NCBI RefSeq assembly: GCF_030272615.1 | Contig: NC_081405.1 | Location: forward strand, 575,841,752-575,905,751 | Direction: 5' to 3' | DNA from: Cryptomeria japonica | Taxonomy: Eukaryota > Streptophyta > Pinopsida > Cupressales > Cupressaceae | DNA: 64,000 nucleotides | Shown here: one piece after another, positions 46,216-58,260 of the stretch | Layout: each line of letters opens with the position of its first letter | How positions within the stretch are numbered: the first letter of the stretch is position 1 | Position numbers and translations under genes: made by a program | The notes under the pieces: generated by a model | What the model was told of the DNA's origin: nothing | Databases searched by the model: none | What the model saw: the letters and a program-made list of their open reading frames with translations, nothing else

Positions 46216-47489
46216 AATGAATATTTATGTTGTATTAACAACCTTCCCAAAAATTTTTTTTAAGTAGGTTCAATATGTTTGTATGAGATAGGAACTCTCT
46301 TAAAACTCTTGAAAAGCTATTTGAATCACTAGATGAGACCATTATCTTTCTTTGATGATTTGAGGAACATATTTTTCTTCCACAACCACAAAAACACACA
46401 ACGAATACAAAAGCACAATCCCTCACGCTGATAGTTCTAGTTCAGGGATCCTAAATACCTTCTCAAATATTTTTTTTGGTATCTCATTAATATTGGTTTG
46501 GTCCTTCATTTTTTTTTCCCTATTTGTGAATCCGATTCAAAATCTTTAGTTTATATATGAAAATCTACTGATTGTACAGGTTTTCTTCAATTATCATTGA
46601 TTGATGTGGGTATATTGTCTCATAAAAAAGATGACATCCATTTTTTATAATGTGCATATTTTTATTGTTCACTAACATTAGAATTCAGTTTAGAAATGAT
46701 CCATTTAAAATTATATTAAAATTTTAGAAAATCTATTAAGCATGCATACTATCTTAGGTGTTTTCTTCCATCTTACAAACATAATAATAATAAAGTGGAT
46801 GCAACTAAGTTATATCATATAATGACTATCTAATTTTTTTTTATAAAATATAAGTTTTTATGGTAAATTAAAATATAAATTATTCATCAATATAAAGAAA
46901 CAAGGTGAAATGAGGCTAGTATAAAAATGAAAAACAACACCTAATAAATCAAAGAGATTACAGAACAAACTTTTTATTTTTAATAGTTCAATATGTATTA
47001 ATATTAGACAATTAGACATAATTAAGCTCATTTTTATTAGGCTTGGGGAATAAAAATCAAATATGGATGAGTTGAACACTTATGAATAATTGGGAAATTG
47101 CTAAATTTAGTAGAAGAAATGTTAAAATTAATCAAATATTGGCATATAGCTACTAAAGCATTTCTTGTTTTGGAGAAAATTATAATAGTAAAGTTTGTAT
47201 GTTGATGTAAATTTTCCTTTACTTTTAGGTCATTTCTTACTAAATGGATTTGTACAATTAAATATGAAAGAAAAAGCACAATCTTATTTACAGATATGTT
47301 CATTCCTCAATAATTCATTTGTGCCTAGCTTGATATATTACCATACACATTATCCATATCAAAACATATTTTCACAAATTTAATATTTATTGTACCTACT
47401 ATTCTCTCCTTATAAAGAAAATAATTCATGACATTAATATTTGGATTCCCTTATCTTATGTCAAACATGTCATATGTGATTGATATTGT
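46216..47489. other. AT-rich spacer, no supported gene
   Basis: Short chance ORFs only (for example 46235-46426 minus and 47037-47303 minus). No element edge recognised before the LTR on the right. Confidence 0.55.
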
Positions 47490-48942
47490 AGATGTATAAA
47501 TGTGACCACTTTTGTAAGTGAATATTTAATATTCATTTTAAACCCATTCCTCCTATTAGTTAAATTCTATTTAATTAATTTCTTCGCATTAATCTATTTG
47601 ATTAAATAAATTACTCAATTTATTTAATTAAGTTCATCTAAACCTTTTCTATCCTTTAATTAAATAAATCACTCTATTTAATTAATTCCCCTTTCCCCTT
47701 TTTTAATTAAATTTATATTTAGTTAAAGTGATCCTTGCAAATAAATAAATATAATTTATTTATTTAAATCCCCCACTTGTATTCATGCAAGTTGCATCTA
47801 TTTTTGGTTGAAATAAAGTAGTTTTATTTTAATTAAAATCCTTTTCCCTCCACTTGCATTTTCCTAAATCTCCCACTTGCCTCCTAAACCCCTTCTACAT
47901 TCTTCTAATCACTTCCAATTTAGCCTAATTCATCTCTTAATTATTTTCACAATTCTAAGCAAAGACAATCCACTTCTCAAAGCCTCCAAAGTCTTCAATA
48001 ATCATTAAAGGCTTTATGTCATCAACAAGTTAACCCTCAGAGTCTTCAAAACTATTTAAGGCTCTTACATAACCATTAATGGTTAACTCAACCTTTCTAC
48101 ATGAGTAGAAACTTTCTCTCTAATTCAACCATCATATAACCCCAAGGGTCTCATCAAGCATTCATGGCTTTAACCTTGGTTATCCCTTTAACCCTTGCAC
48201 AAGAGTTTACCCCTTGGGTACAAGATTTATACAATGGATAACCCTAACCTAGCCTTACCCCTTACCTCCTAAGGTAACCTTCATGTCTTTTCAAGAATTT
48301 AATGCTTCTTTCATCTCCTCTCAAGCAACATATTGTTGATAATTGTCACCATTTCAATCCTAGCCCTTGTTAAGATTATCCAATCTTGACCATCCATTTC
48401 CCTATTTTCCCTATAAATAGAGCTCTCGTTCTCTCATTTGATAGAGACATTTTTATCCATCAAACTTATAGTCATTTTTATAATGATATATCCAAGTCTT
48501 TGTGCATAAACTTATAATCTAATTCCTAAGCATTTTAGCCTCTCTTTGTTAAATCATCATAATATCATTTAAAAGCATTCTAATATTATAGGATATCCAT
48601 GTTAGACTAGTATATCATTGCTAGGATAATTAGCTAATCTTATCATCATCTTTATCCTAGATTAATCATCATAGTTTCAATATCATACATGTGTTAGGAA
48701 TGCATTCATACATAATAATCAAACATCACTTGTTCTTGGAGTTGTCATTCCTAAGTCACTTTTCTTAGTGATCTAGAGCAAGGAAATTGACTTCAGGGAT
48801 CCTATGAGATAGAGAACAATGGGACACCCCTTGGAAAGTTGAGCTATTTCAATATAGTTCATATAACTTGCAACAAGAGTCTCATTGGTCTATCGGCCTT
48901 TTGAATCAGACTTTTACGTTTTTGTCGCCCTCATTTCCTGCA
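47490..48942 (+). repeat. 5' LTR of the Tat element (left edge approximate)
   Basis: The right end is CA at 48941-48942, just before the primer site. A strong TATA box is at 48412. The left edge is judged from TGTAGATG near 47490 only. Its first 300 bases contain several A/T palindromes, such as attaaataaatt-actc-aatttatttaat near 47603. Confidence 0.6.
48412..48420 (+). promoter_or_regulatory. TATA box of the Tat LTR
   Basis: TATAAATAG in a C-rich context (ccctataaatagagctc), an excellent plant TATA box. Transcription would start about 30 bases downstream and give an R/U5 of about 490 bases. Confidence 0.8.
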
Positions 48943-48950
48943 TATATTTT

Positions 48951-48970
48951 TGGCACCCACCATGGGGTGC
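48951..48970 (+). promoter_or_regulatory. Primer binding site of the Tat element
   Basis: TGGCACCCACCATGGGG follows the LTR end by 8 bases. It is close to the TGGCGCCCACCGTGGGG-type sequence seen after LTRs of plant gypsy elements. I cannot name the tRNA with certainty. Confidence 0.6.
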
Positions 48971-51907
48971 AAACTCACAAATCATATCATTTTTAATACA
49001 GGACAAAGATTACGAGCATGTTGGAATATTGTTTTAGTTCATCGGGAACTTTTGTGAGCCCTGGAGGAAAATATTAGTGCATTCGGCATACTATTTAGCT
49101 CATCAGAACCTTTCTTTAGTGCTTTTGAACTTAGTGTTAGCGCATAATACTTTATATTTCTTTCCTGTGCATCAGGATAACAATGTAGAGAATTCGGTAA
49201 TCAATGTAGTGATTAGGAGTCTTTTTGTAGTGCATGTGTAACTTTCTATAGTGCTTATGTGCAGAAGTTCAACACGCGACTCTATCAAAAACAAGAAAAA
49301 CATAATTTCTAATAGAAGTAAAAGTTAGGCTTGGATAAGGTCACCTAGGATATAAATTTTTTACTAACTTTTTGCTGTAGGTTACTAATCTTTTTTGCAA
49401 ATTGGAGGAGTTTTATTTAGGCATTTAATTATTTTTGTTTCTAACTTTTTCAAGTTAGTTTAACAATAGTTCATTTTCTTGTTGGTTAAACAAAACTACA
49501 AACTCACTTCATTTTGCAAAATTTAAAAAACTAATAACTCAATTTATTTGCAAAAGTTAAAAAGAACTACAAACTCACTTTCAGTTTTGCAAAGGTTAAA
49601 AAGAATCCCATTTTTCCTTTGGTGCTATTTAAAAAGCACTCCATTATTCATTTGGTGCATAAAACAAAACCTCACTTCATTTTTGTAAAGGATAAAAATA
49701 ATCTCACTTTTATTGTTTTCGGCAAGGCAAAAAGAGTTTTCATTGAGGATTGATTTCACAGTTTTCCTTTTGTTGACTAACATCATGATTTACTTTATTG
49801 ACCAGGTTTTTTTTTCAAAGGTTTTGGAAATACACACTTTGCTATGAAAGGTTAAAAAGAACACCATGTTTGTTGGAGCAACATCTCCAAATAGAAGTTA
49901 GTAAATCATTGTCTTAAATGATAAAAAGAATCTTGTTTGCCTTGTCTCGAAAGTGGAAGGTATATGCTCTCCCCTTAATTGGGTAACCAAAAAGACAAAC
50001 CACTCTTTCATGCTTTCTTTTACTTCAATTATTTAAATCATTTAGAAGGCCTGCCCTCACGAGTTTCCCTTAGGGTGCCATTAATGGCCGGTGAGAGGGG
50101 AACAACCTAAGTGGGAAACAACTTTATTGCCAAGTGTTCCAACCCACTCTAATCAAATATGGAGTCTAACAAAAGTCCCCTTGAATGGTTTTTCTCAGCG
50201 ATTAGCCTTCGCCCAGTATCTTTAAGATACATAAAGTCTTTGTTCTAAAGGTTGGGATGCCTCCTGAGGGATTTTATCACTGAAGACCGAACAAAATCCT
50301 CAATAAAAACTTTAACATTATAAGGTTTTAGCCGAGTTAGTTACCAGACATTTTCAATATCATAATGCAAGGGTGGGGAAGAATCCGCCCCCAAGATAAC
50401 TCACCATATATCTCCCAAGATAACTACTCAATTGTGAATCTATTCACTTTGACATAATTTCTGGCAAAAAACAAAAAAATGGGCGCCGCCTAGGGGGTGG
50501 CAAGGTTGTTTGAGCTGACGGAGTATCTAGACTAGTGGAATATGTTATTGTTAATGACCCTTGAATAAAGAGTCTACTTGATTTGTCCTATTTGTTATCC
50601 AAACTAGTGAAAACATCGGGGATTTGAACACATTCTCAAAAAAACATACACTACTTATTTAGCATACACAAAATTGCTATCTCTTCTATGTGTTGTGTTT
50701 TCATGTCATTGTTTTTCAGAAAATCATCCATCAAAATCACAAGTGTTAAATTTGAAAACTACAGAAACAAAGAAATTAGGACAATTAGTGCATAGGAGCA
50801 ACATCCTAGCACGTAGCAATCATTCAATAGCGCATTAAAAAATTTCCTAGTAGAACTTTCCAGCATCAGTGCAGTGCATTAAAAAATTAGCATAGTGCAT
50901 CAAAATCATTTCATAGCACTTTTAGTTCAAAACATAGCACGTAATCAGGAAATAATAGTGCATAACCTATCTAGAATAGTGATTATCAAATAGTCTAAAC
51001 TAGCACGTAGGAAAGGAATTCTGAACATTCTCTAGCACATTATGAACATTCTTTAGCGCATTCAGTCTCTATCTTAGTACATAATCAATTTTAGGGAAAA
51101 ACAGAGAAGAAATCCAATACTTTGGGAAAATTTCATCGACAATTTCAGGTCCTTTAACAAACTCAGCAACAAAATATTGAAACTAATCATCAGTGAGAAA
51201 ATTTCTAAAATTAATAAAGCGCTCTTAGAACAAGTTTTCAAGTCATTAAACTATCTTGAGATTAGACTTCATCCAACAAAATCAGGAAGTATCAAAAATA
51301 GTGATAAAAGTTTCACCATCAACGAATTTTACCAAAATAAAATACCTAGTTTAGTCCTTAAGTTTTCAAATCAAGTTTCTATATCAGGAGACTTTATCCA
51401 TATCATTTGACACACTTTGTCATGGAGGTGAATCTAAGTATACCTCTACTTGATAAATTAAAACTTGAGTATTCAAACTAAGTATCCAAATCCAATATCA
51501 ACATCAACCTTTGATCATTCATGAATGACCACTCCTTATATTTTGAAAAGAACAAGTCTTCATCACAAAACTAAGTTGACGAAGATATAACCTAGTTCTA
51601 AGCCACTTGTGACAAGGAATAAATTTCTCTATATCAATGCCAACTCTTTGCATCACATTGAACATTCTTGTGTCACATGCGATTGTATATTCAAGGGAAA
51701 ACAAATGAGTTTGACAAGAAACCTTTGACAAGTAGGGCTTACATTCGGAAAGCAACATTCAACCAACACCTAAATCATGAAGGGAGGATTAACCCCACTT
51801 TGTTCCCATAGTTTTGTATCACATATAATGAAGCTCGACCTGAACTGCCAACACCACCCAGAACTGCCTTAGAAGAAGAAGAATTCATCACGGTAGAAAT
51901 ATATTAA
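48971..51907 (+). other. Long leader of the Tat element with repeat clusters
   Basis: 2.9 kb without a credible gene. It contains two clusters of TAGTGCAT/TAGCGCAT-type words (about 49070-49270 and 50780-51080), a run of diverged units of the type aaaggttaaaaagaa-c (49495-49935), and a more GC-balanced segment at 50050-50620. Long leaders are usual in Tat elements. Two short ORFs (51177-51410 plus, 51519-51758 minus) are unassigned. Confidence 0.6.
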
Positions 51908-54443
51908 ATGCCCAATGTCACTCGATCTCAGAGAAAAAAAAAAAAGGGAAGCACAACTAGAATCGAGTATGGGTCGTAGATTATCCAATCCTTTTGATGA
52001 GTATGACAATATGGGTGAAACAAAGATCACCGAGGAACTTCTCCAAGAATGTCAAGAAAATGCAACATTCCAAAATCTCATGGAAAGACTTATCGAAGCA
52101 AACAAAGAAAAATATCTACTCATGCTAACTAGAAAAGGAGTTAACTTTCCTAAATATTTTGATACAAAAAACTTATGAAATATAGATGAGAGAATTTCAA
52201 GAATAGGGTCTAGAAATTATGCCTATCAAGAACAACAAGGACAAGAATAGACACATGGTATGGAAAGCACACGCAAATAGGAACAAGACCATACCCACAA
52301 CCAGGACAATCTTAATGAAGAGGGGAAACTCTCCCTTGGAGGAAAAATGCGCCCATAGTTTCTCTTGCACAACAACTCCAAATACTGCAAAGGCAAATGC
52401 AGGACATGCAACAAGGGACTACAGTATGATACTCCTTGGACGAGATTTGTCCTTATCCTTTTGATAGGAGATCGAACATGGTACCTTTTCCCGCAAATTT
52501 AGATATACCAAAGTATGACAAGTACGATGGTAAAAGTGATCTGCATGGTCATGTTCAAGAATTTTGTACCATGAGCCTTGAGTTTGATCACGATGACACT
52601 TAATGAGACCATTCCCAAGAAGTTTGGGAGGAAAAACCATAGAGTGGTTGTCTAAACTTACACCTCCCATCAGATAATTTGATGAGTTGGTAAACAAATT
52701 CATAACACAATACTATTATAACATTCAACACACAATCTCCATGCTGGATATGTGTTACACAAAATAAAAGAGAAATGAAACATTCACGGTGTTTCTTTAG
52801 CAATGGAGACGCATGGTTTTAAGATATCCTCGAGACATGTGTGAAAAGGAAAAGATGAAAATCTTTATCAGTAATCTAAATAGTGAGATGAGTTATCAAC
52901 TCAAACTCCAATGCATACCATATTTTTCCAAGTTGATATAAAATGGAATCCAAGTGGAGGAAGCCTACATCAAGAAAGGAACATTGAAGTTATTTAAGGA
53001 AGGTGTAAATTCATCAAACACTAACCCCTTTAACAATCAAAATAACAACAACACTTTAGATAAATCCAGATTTTAGACAAGGAACAAAAATGTTGTTAAT
53101 GATGGGGTAATTGATGCTAATAATATGAAATCTAAACAACTAGTGTTGGCTTTATTAGGTAACCCACCATCCAACAAAAATTCAAAAAATTGTTAATCAA
53201 GGCACTAACACTTATCTACAAAATACCAACCAAGGAACTTCAACATCAAACACCAACAACAATAAGCAAGGCAACAATACTAATGAAGGCAACAACACTA
53301 ACCAAGGAAACAACACTAACTGAGGGAATAATGCAAACTAGAGAGGCAATACCAACACTTTCCCATACACACCATTAGGACAAACCTTAGAATTAGCGAT
53401 TTGAGAAATCTTGGCAAATATGATTATCACGTTGCCAGCCATGAACAACTTTGAACCCCAGGTCAAACCACCTTGGTGGAATGACTCATGTTTCTATGAT
53501 TTTCATTGCAACAAAGGACATCACATAAATGATTGCATGAGGCTAAATAACATCGTTTAGGACATGATCAATAGAGGCAATTTAACTATTGATAGTCACA
53601 AAACAAATGGTGACCATGACGCCTTTAAAAAGCCCCTCCCAAATTACAACAAGGGAGGAGCTTCAACATCAAAAGATATAGAAGGAGCTCATAAAAATCA
53701 CCTGTACGATAACACCATCAATCACATATAGACATATGATAACGAAGTAAATGTCATAAAAATCAGGGACAAACAAGAACATGTGTCGACCAATGTAACA
53801 ACCTGAGCACAAAAATAAGTCCTGAAAGGGAACAGATCAACATCTACAACTATCCCCAAGACTTAATACAACCTCATTGATCAACTGTGGAGAACTCCTA
53901 CTCAAATATCCATACTTGAGTTGCTCAAACTCTCGCCAAAACACAAATATATCTTGGAACAAGCACTTGTTGAAACAAACTTTCCTAAAGATCTAGACAT
54001 TTATCGATTCCAAGCCATGGTGGCTCATATGAAAGGGCCTCATAACCTTACCTTTTTTGAAAATAATGATGTCTCCTTAAATCATCTTGTTGGTCACCAA
54101 ATCTGGTTAATCCAAGAACACCTGCAAATCTATCTCTAAGATAGCCAATCTCAATCAATGAAACACTTCAGGGCTTGGACAACATATCATAGGATCCTAA
54201 TGATCCTCCAGCACTTTAGGTTGTACTAGAACTAGGGGGGGGCACCCTTTTGATACATGAAATTGACTCATTTACTCACCATGACAACATCAATGAAGCA
54301 GATAAAACATTCCACAAGCTCAACAAATTAGATAACACGTACATATTGGCTAGATCTTGTACAAATAATGGGTGAAACAAAGCTTTGGAAGGATAGAACA
54401 CAAACCCCTAAACATAAAGGGAAATAGATTTTCTTTAAATTTG
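51908..54443 (+). pseudogene. Tat gag
   Basis: The ATG at 51908 begins MPNVTRSQR; an A-run at about 51939 shifts the frame. Clean stretch 51915-52178: ELLQECQENATFQNLMERL. Later pieces in other frames: YPRDMCEKEKMKIFISNL and NSNAYHIFPS near 52815-52930, an Asn/Thr-rich stretch at 53030-53340, a zinc knuckle remnant HCNKGHHINDCMRL near 53505, MINRGNL, and the C-part with LKLSPKHKYILEQAL and AMVAHMKGPHNL (53921-54139). The last part resembles the acidic linker before protease. It forms the particle shell. Heavily broken. Confidence 0.85.
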
Positions 54444-54450
54444 AATTAAT
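54444..54450 (+). repeat. Left copy of a possible 7-base target duplication
   Basis: AATTAAT here and at 58254-58260. With one copy removed, the flanking Tat reading continues plausibly, but the word is A/T-rich and could be chance. Confidence 0.35.
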
Positions 54451-57400
54451 CTGAAAACTATCCCCAAATCTGCAAGACCAGTGCCTTGTTCATTGGGCAA
54501 CAGAGTCACACACAGAACTACAAATGTGCATCTAGTCACAAATTGGTTCTCCTTAAATGATATTCTTGCATTAATACCTTATACTAATGCTTTACTCAAT
54601 TTATTCACAAAATCCTCAAATCTAGGACACACATTTCATTTGTTCAAGATTGATTATTGAGTTTAAAACCTTCATTGAAAGATACCCACAAACAATCACA
54701 TAACCTCCTCGAAATTGACAAATTTCATCCTCCTTGAGGATTGAATTCATAATAATGAAATACATACATAGAGACAATATTGTGGGAAATTACTCATGCC
54801 TGACACAAGTAAGGTCTACAACTAGAAAACAATCTGCTATCCTGTAATGTAAACTTTGTACCCTGAAACAAACCAAAGAATTTTACAAATTTGGGTCAAG
54901 ATGTTTAGAGCTGGAAGCCATGAAAAATGGAGCACTTCCTCCAAAATTCTGGAACCCTTACAATGAGAAGAAAATGGGAATAAGAAGGAGAGGGAAAAGA
55001 TTAGGCTTCATCAGAACAAGCCAAGTGTCTCTTTTCCAATTGAATTTCATTTCCTTCATCTTTCCCATGAAAAATAATCCCCAAATATCCAAAATTTGTT
55101 GAATCTAACTTCTTGAGTGGATTCCTTATCCCGAGAGCTTTCCGGTTATATATGATACTTGGTATTCTAGCAAAAAATGGACCTCTAGGCGAATTAAATC
55201 TGAATTTGCCTCTGTCATTTAAATTTTTCATTTTTCATATAGTCTCAACTATATATTTAACTTTAATTTTTTCACCCATTTTGTATGCTAATGTCCAACC
55301 ATTTGGTGACCTCCGATTCGTCGATGGGATCCATTGGGCACCACCTGGGATGACACTTCATCTATCCACCACGTGTCGGCCACCTATGCACCACTGGATG
55401 ATCGATTGTACACCACGTCACTACCACCTTAGTGACACGCCACTACCACCTCAGCACCATAGGATGAGACCCATGAGCTGGACCTCTACCTGGACCCACC
55501 ACTTGTCTTTCACCATTTCGCAATGGCTAACCAGTGATCATCTTTCCTTCGTGAAGTCACGCAAGCCATCAGATGATCTGAACCTGTAGGGTCTTTAACC
55601 TTGGTTTTCCGCACATGTTTTTCACCATTTCATGAAAGGTATTCAACATGCATCTTCCCTTCATGAATCCACATGGGTTTTTGATCTTCGACAACTTGCT
55701 CGATCTTTAATTTGCTCCTTCTTTGCAAAATTCACATGCCTCGGGATCCATGCCTGCGCGGGGTTCACCTTGTCGTTGCTCAGCCAACCTCCTTGTTCAC
55801 CTTGAGAAGCATGCCCACATGCATGGGGTCCACCTTGTGGCCCAATCGACTCCTTGTGTCAAAATCCCAAAGCTTTGACAATATGTATGTGTAGAGCTTT
55901 ACTTTTAAATACTCAAAAAAGCTCCCACCCAGCCAATGTGGGATATATGCATTTGCCCAGAAATGCATTTTGAAGGCTTCTGAGACTTGCCTATGGCATT
56001 TTCTAGATTTGCCTGGGAGAATGCTAAAGACCAATGCAGCTCCAAATGCATTTACTTGAGAGTTTCTAAGGTTCTTTCAAACACGGCATTGCAGGGGATG
56101 GCAGAGTCATGTGGAGCTGATGTTTTCTGGGCAAAGGGCATGGAGTTGCTTCTACACCCTCTGCCTTATTTCGCCCAACCATAGCACATGAGGGAAGATT
56201 GCTGGCAAAGTTCGTGGGGTTTGGTGCTCTTTCATTTGCCAAGGAGGACATTGGTAGGGGCCGTGATATTTGCCTTATACCTACCTTTACATTTGCCATT
56301 GTATTTAACTCCTTTCCCCATCAACCACGAGATACTTAGAAAATGCTTGGGTGTTCAATGTTTTCCTTTTAGCTACTTTCATGTGGGAGGAGGAGACTAT
56401 CAAATCTTCCATGTGGGAGGAGGTTTGATGAGAGAAGCACAATGGGGACAAGGCAATGCATATGCCAATAAGCATTTGTTGTTTGTTTAATACTTTTCCC
56501 CATCTCACACCACACAGGGAGACCTGGCAGAGGTTGTAGAATTTGGGCTTTACAATGGCCAATATAAAATTTAAAATTTTAAAACCTTACTCACATCTCC
56601 ACAGGTCAGAGAGACATGAAAAGGAGGGGGAAGGCTCAATGCATTAAAAAAATAACCTTTAACTAGCTTTCACCACCACGTTGCCTGCTGCACATGAGGA
56701 TTTTTGCATTCTGTTGCCCGTAGGGGAGGGATTTTGGCCTTGACTGCAAATTACATTTGCTTAAAGTTTCATTGTCTTTTCCCCCAATCTTCCTTTTCTC
56801 CTTGCAATACTCTATTTATTATCATATTGTTATAACATTGCCCAATAATATCTTTACTCTGTCACATACTTGCCTGGGAGTATCTGCAGTTTCTTTTGTT
56901 AACTGCCAATTTGCAATTTGATTTAGTAAATGTGCCTCTTTATTGCAACTGCATGGGAGATGAATTTTATCATCATCACTCTTATAACATGTCTCATAAT
57001 CAAAACCCGCATTTAGATATTCTGAAAATCTTTTATTAAACAAAGTCGCCAATAAAATCAATCCATGAGCATGAGCCAGGTCAGGCCCCAAAGTGGGTCC
57101 GACTAAAAATTTTTTGTTTTCATTCAGCTAACCTTAGAAATGCCTCATGAACCTTAAACATACCTCTAGAAATGATCAGCACCATTTTCGGATCATTAAA
57201 TTGAGTTTTGCAACTTTCAGGCGTTGGCGCCACATTTTCGCATTTAATCGTGAAGATGTAATTTACAAAGTGGTCAAAACACCTTTCTAGACCTCGCCAT
57301 CTAATAAGCGTGTACTCCGATATACAAGCATGAACTCTACCAAATGGTTTTTCAAGATGAATCTCAAGCGAAGAGATATTAATTGTCAAAAATAACCAAC

Positions 57401-58253
57401 TGGCTTTGTCGACACTGCAGACCTGATGAAGTCAATGTTCTGGCAACACATGATGCCTTTCTCAAAAATACCAAACGACCTCCGTAGACCCTCAAATTTG
57501 AAACACAGGTACCTTAAAGTACATATTAAATATTTGAATTCTTAGTTCAATCAAAATACTGACTGCATACAAATAGTCTGCTCATGAAAATGGCCACTTT
57601 AATTGATATAGCAATGAAAGTGCGGAAGACCGAAAAGGATGGTTCAAGAAACCTTTTTGAAAATCGATCAAATGGATTGACAGAGGCTTGAAAATTGAAA
57701 CATAGCTTTTCATTTATACCAATAATAGTCTGGAACAAACATTCTGACATAACACTCACTGAGACAACTTTAACACTTATGCAAAACAGGGCTTCGACTA
57801 GGTCCTGAAACAGGGACTTGTCAAACCATACCAACTGTAAACAGATTGAGCCTGGTAAAATGAGCAAATAGATTCATGAAGACTTGAAATTTTGCATGCT
57901 GACTCAAATTTATGCATACAATTCAATCCATTTTGAAATTCTTCATGATGATTAACAGGGAAAAATATGTAAACATCCAAAGTAGGCTACTTAGTAAAAT
58001 CTGCATTTGCACCTAAAATGCACTTTCAGCTCACCCCTCAAAATGGGTACCTAATAAACTTATCCAAACTGAATTCTAAAAGTTGCACATCACTACATAG
58101 GTCAAATTAAAGGTGTAGGACACTCCTCCCAAGCCTTACCCCATGAGAATCAACCTGCTCCATTTTTGCCCTCTCTCTAACTAGGCCTTTCAAACTAACT
58201 TATTTGGAAAAAACATAGCAAAATTTTGAAATGGGCCTCTAAACTTGACTCAA
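54451..58253. mobile_element. Unclassified 3.8 kb block between Tat gag and protease
   Basis: Tat elements have no such region between gag and protease, so it is probably an insertion. No terminal inverted repeats or LTR pair are seen, and no transposase or RT. A C-rich stretch at 55310-55590 has repeated cacc/ccac words and makes a chance ORF. At 55905-55950 a ttaaata box lies near ccaatgtggg. Minus-strand ORFs at 56822-57091, 57120-57389 and 57547-57867 are unassigned. Confidence 0.45.
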
Positions 58254-58260
58254 AATTAAT

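Noticed and set aside
55113-55589. 158-codon plus-strand ORF with His/Pro/Thr-rich C-terminus
   Set aside because: Its second half is a repeated cacc/ccac stretch, the first half overlaps A/T-rich sequence, and no domain or start context supports a gene.
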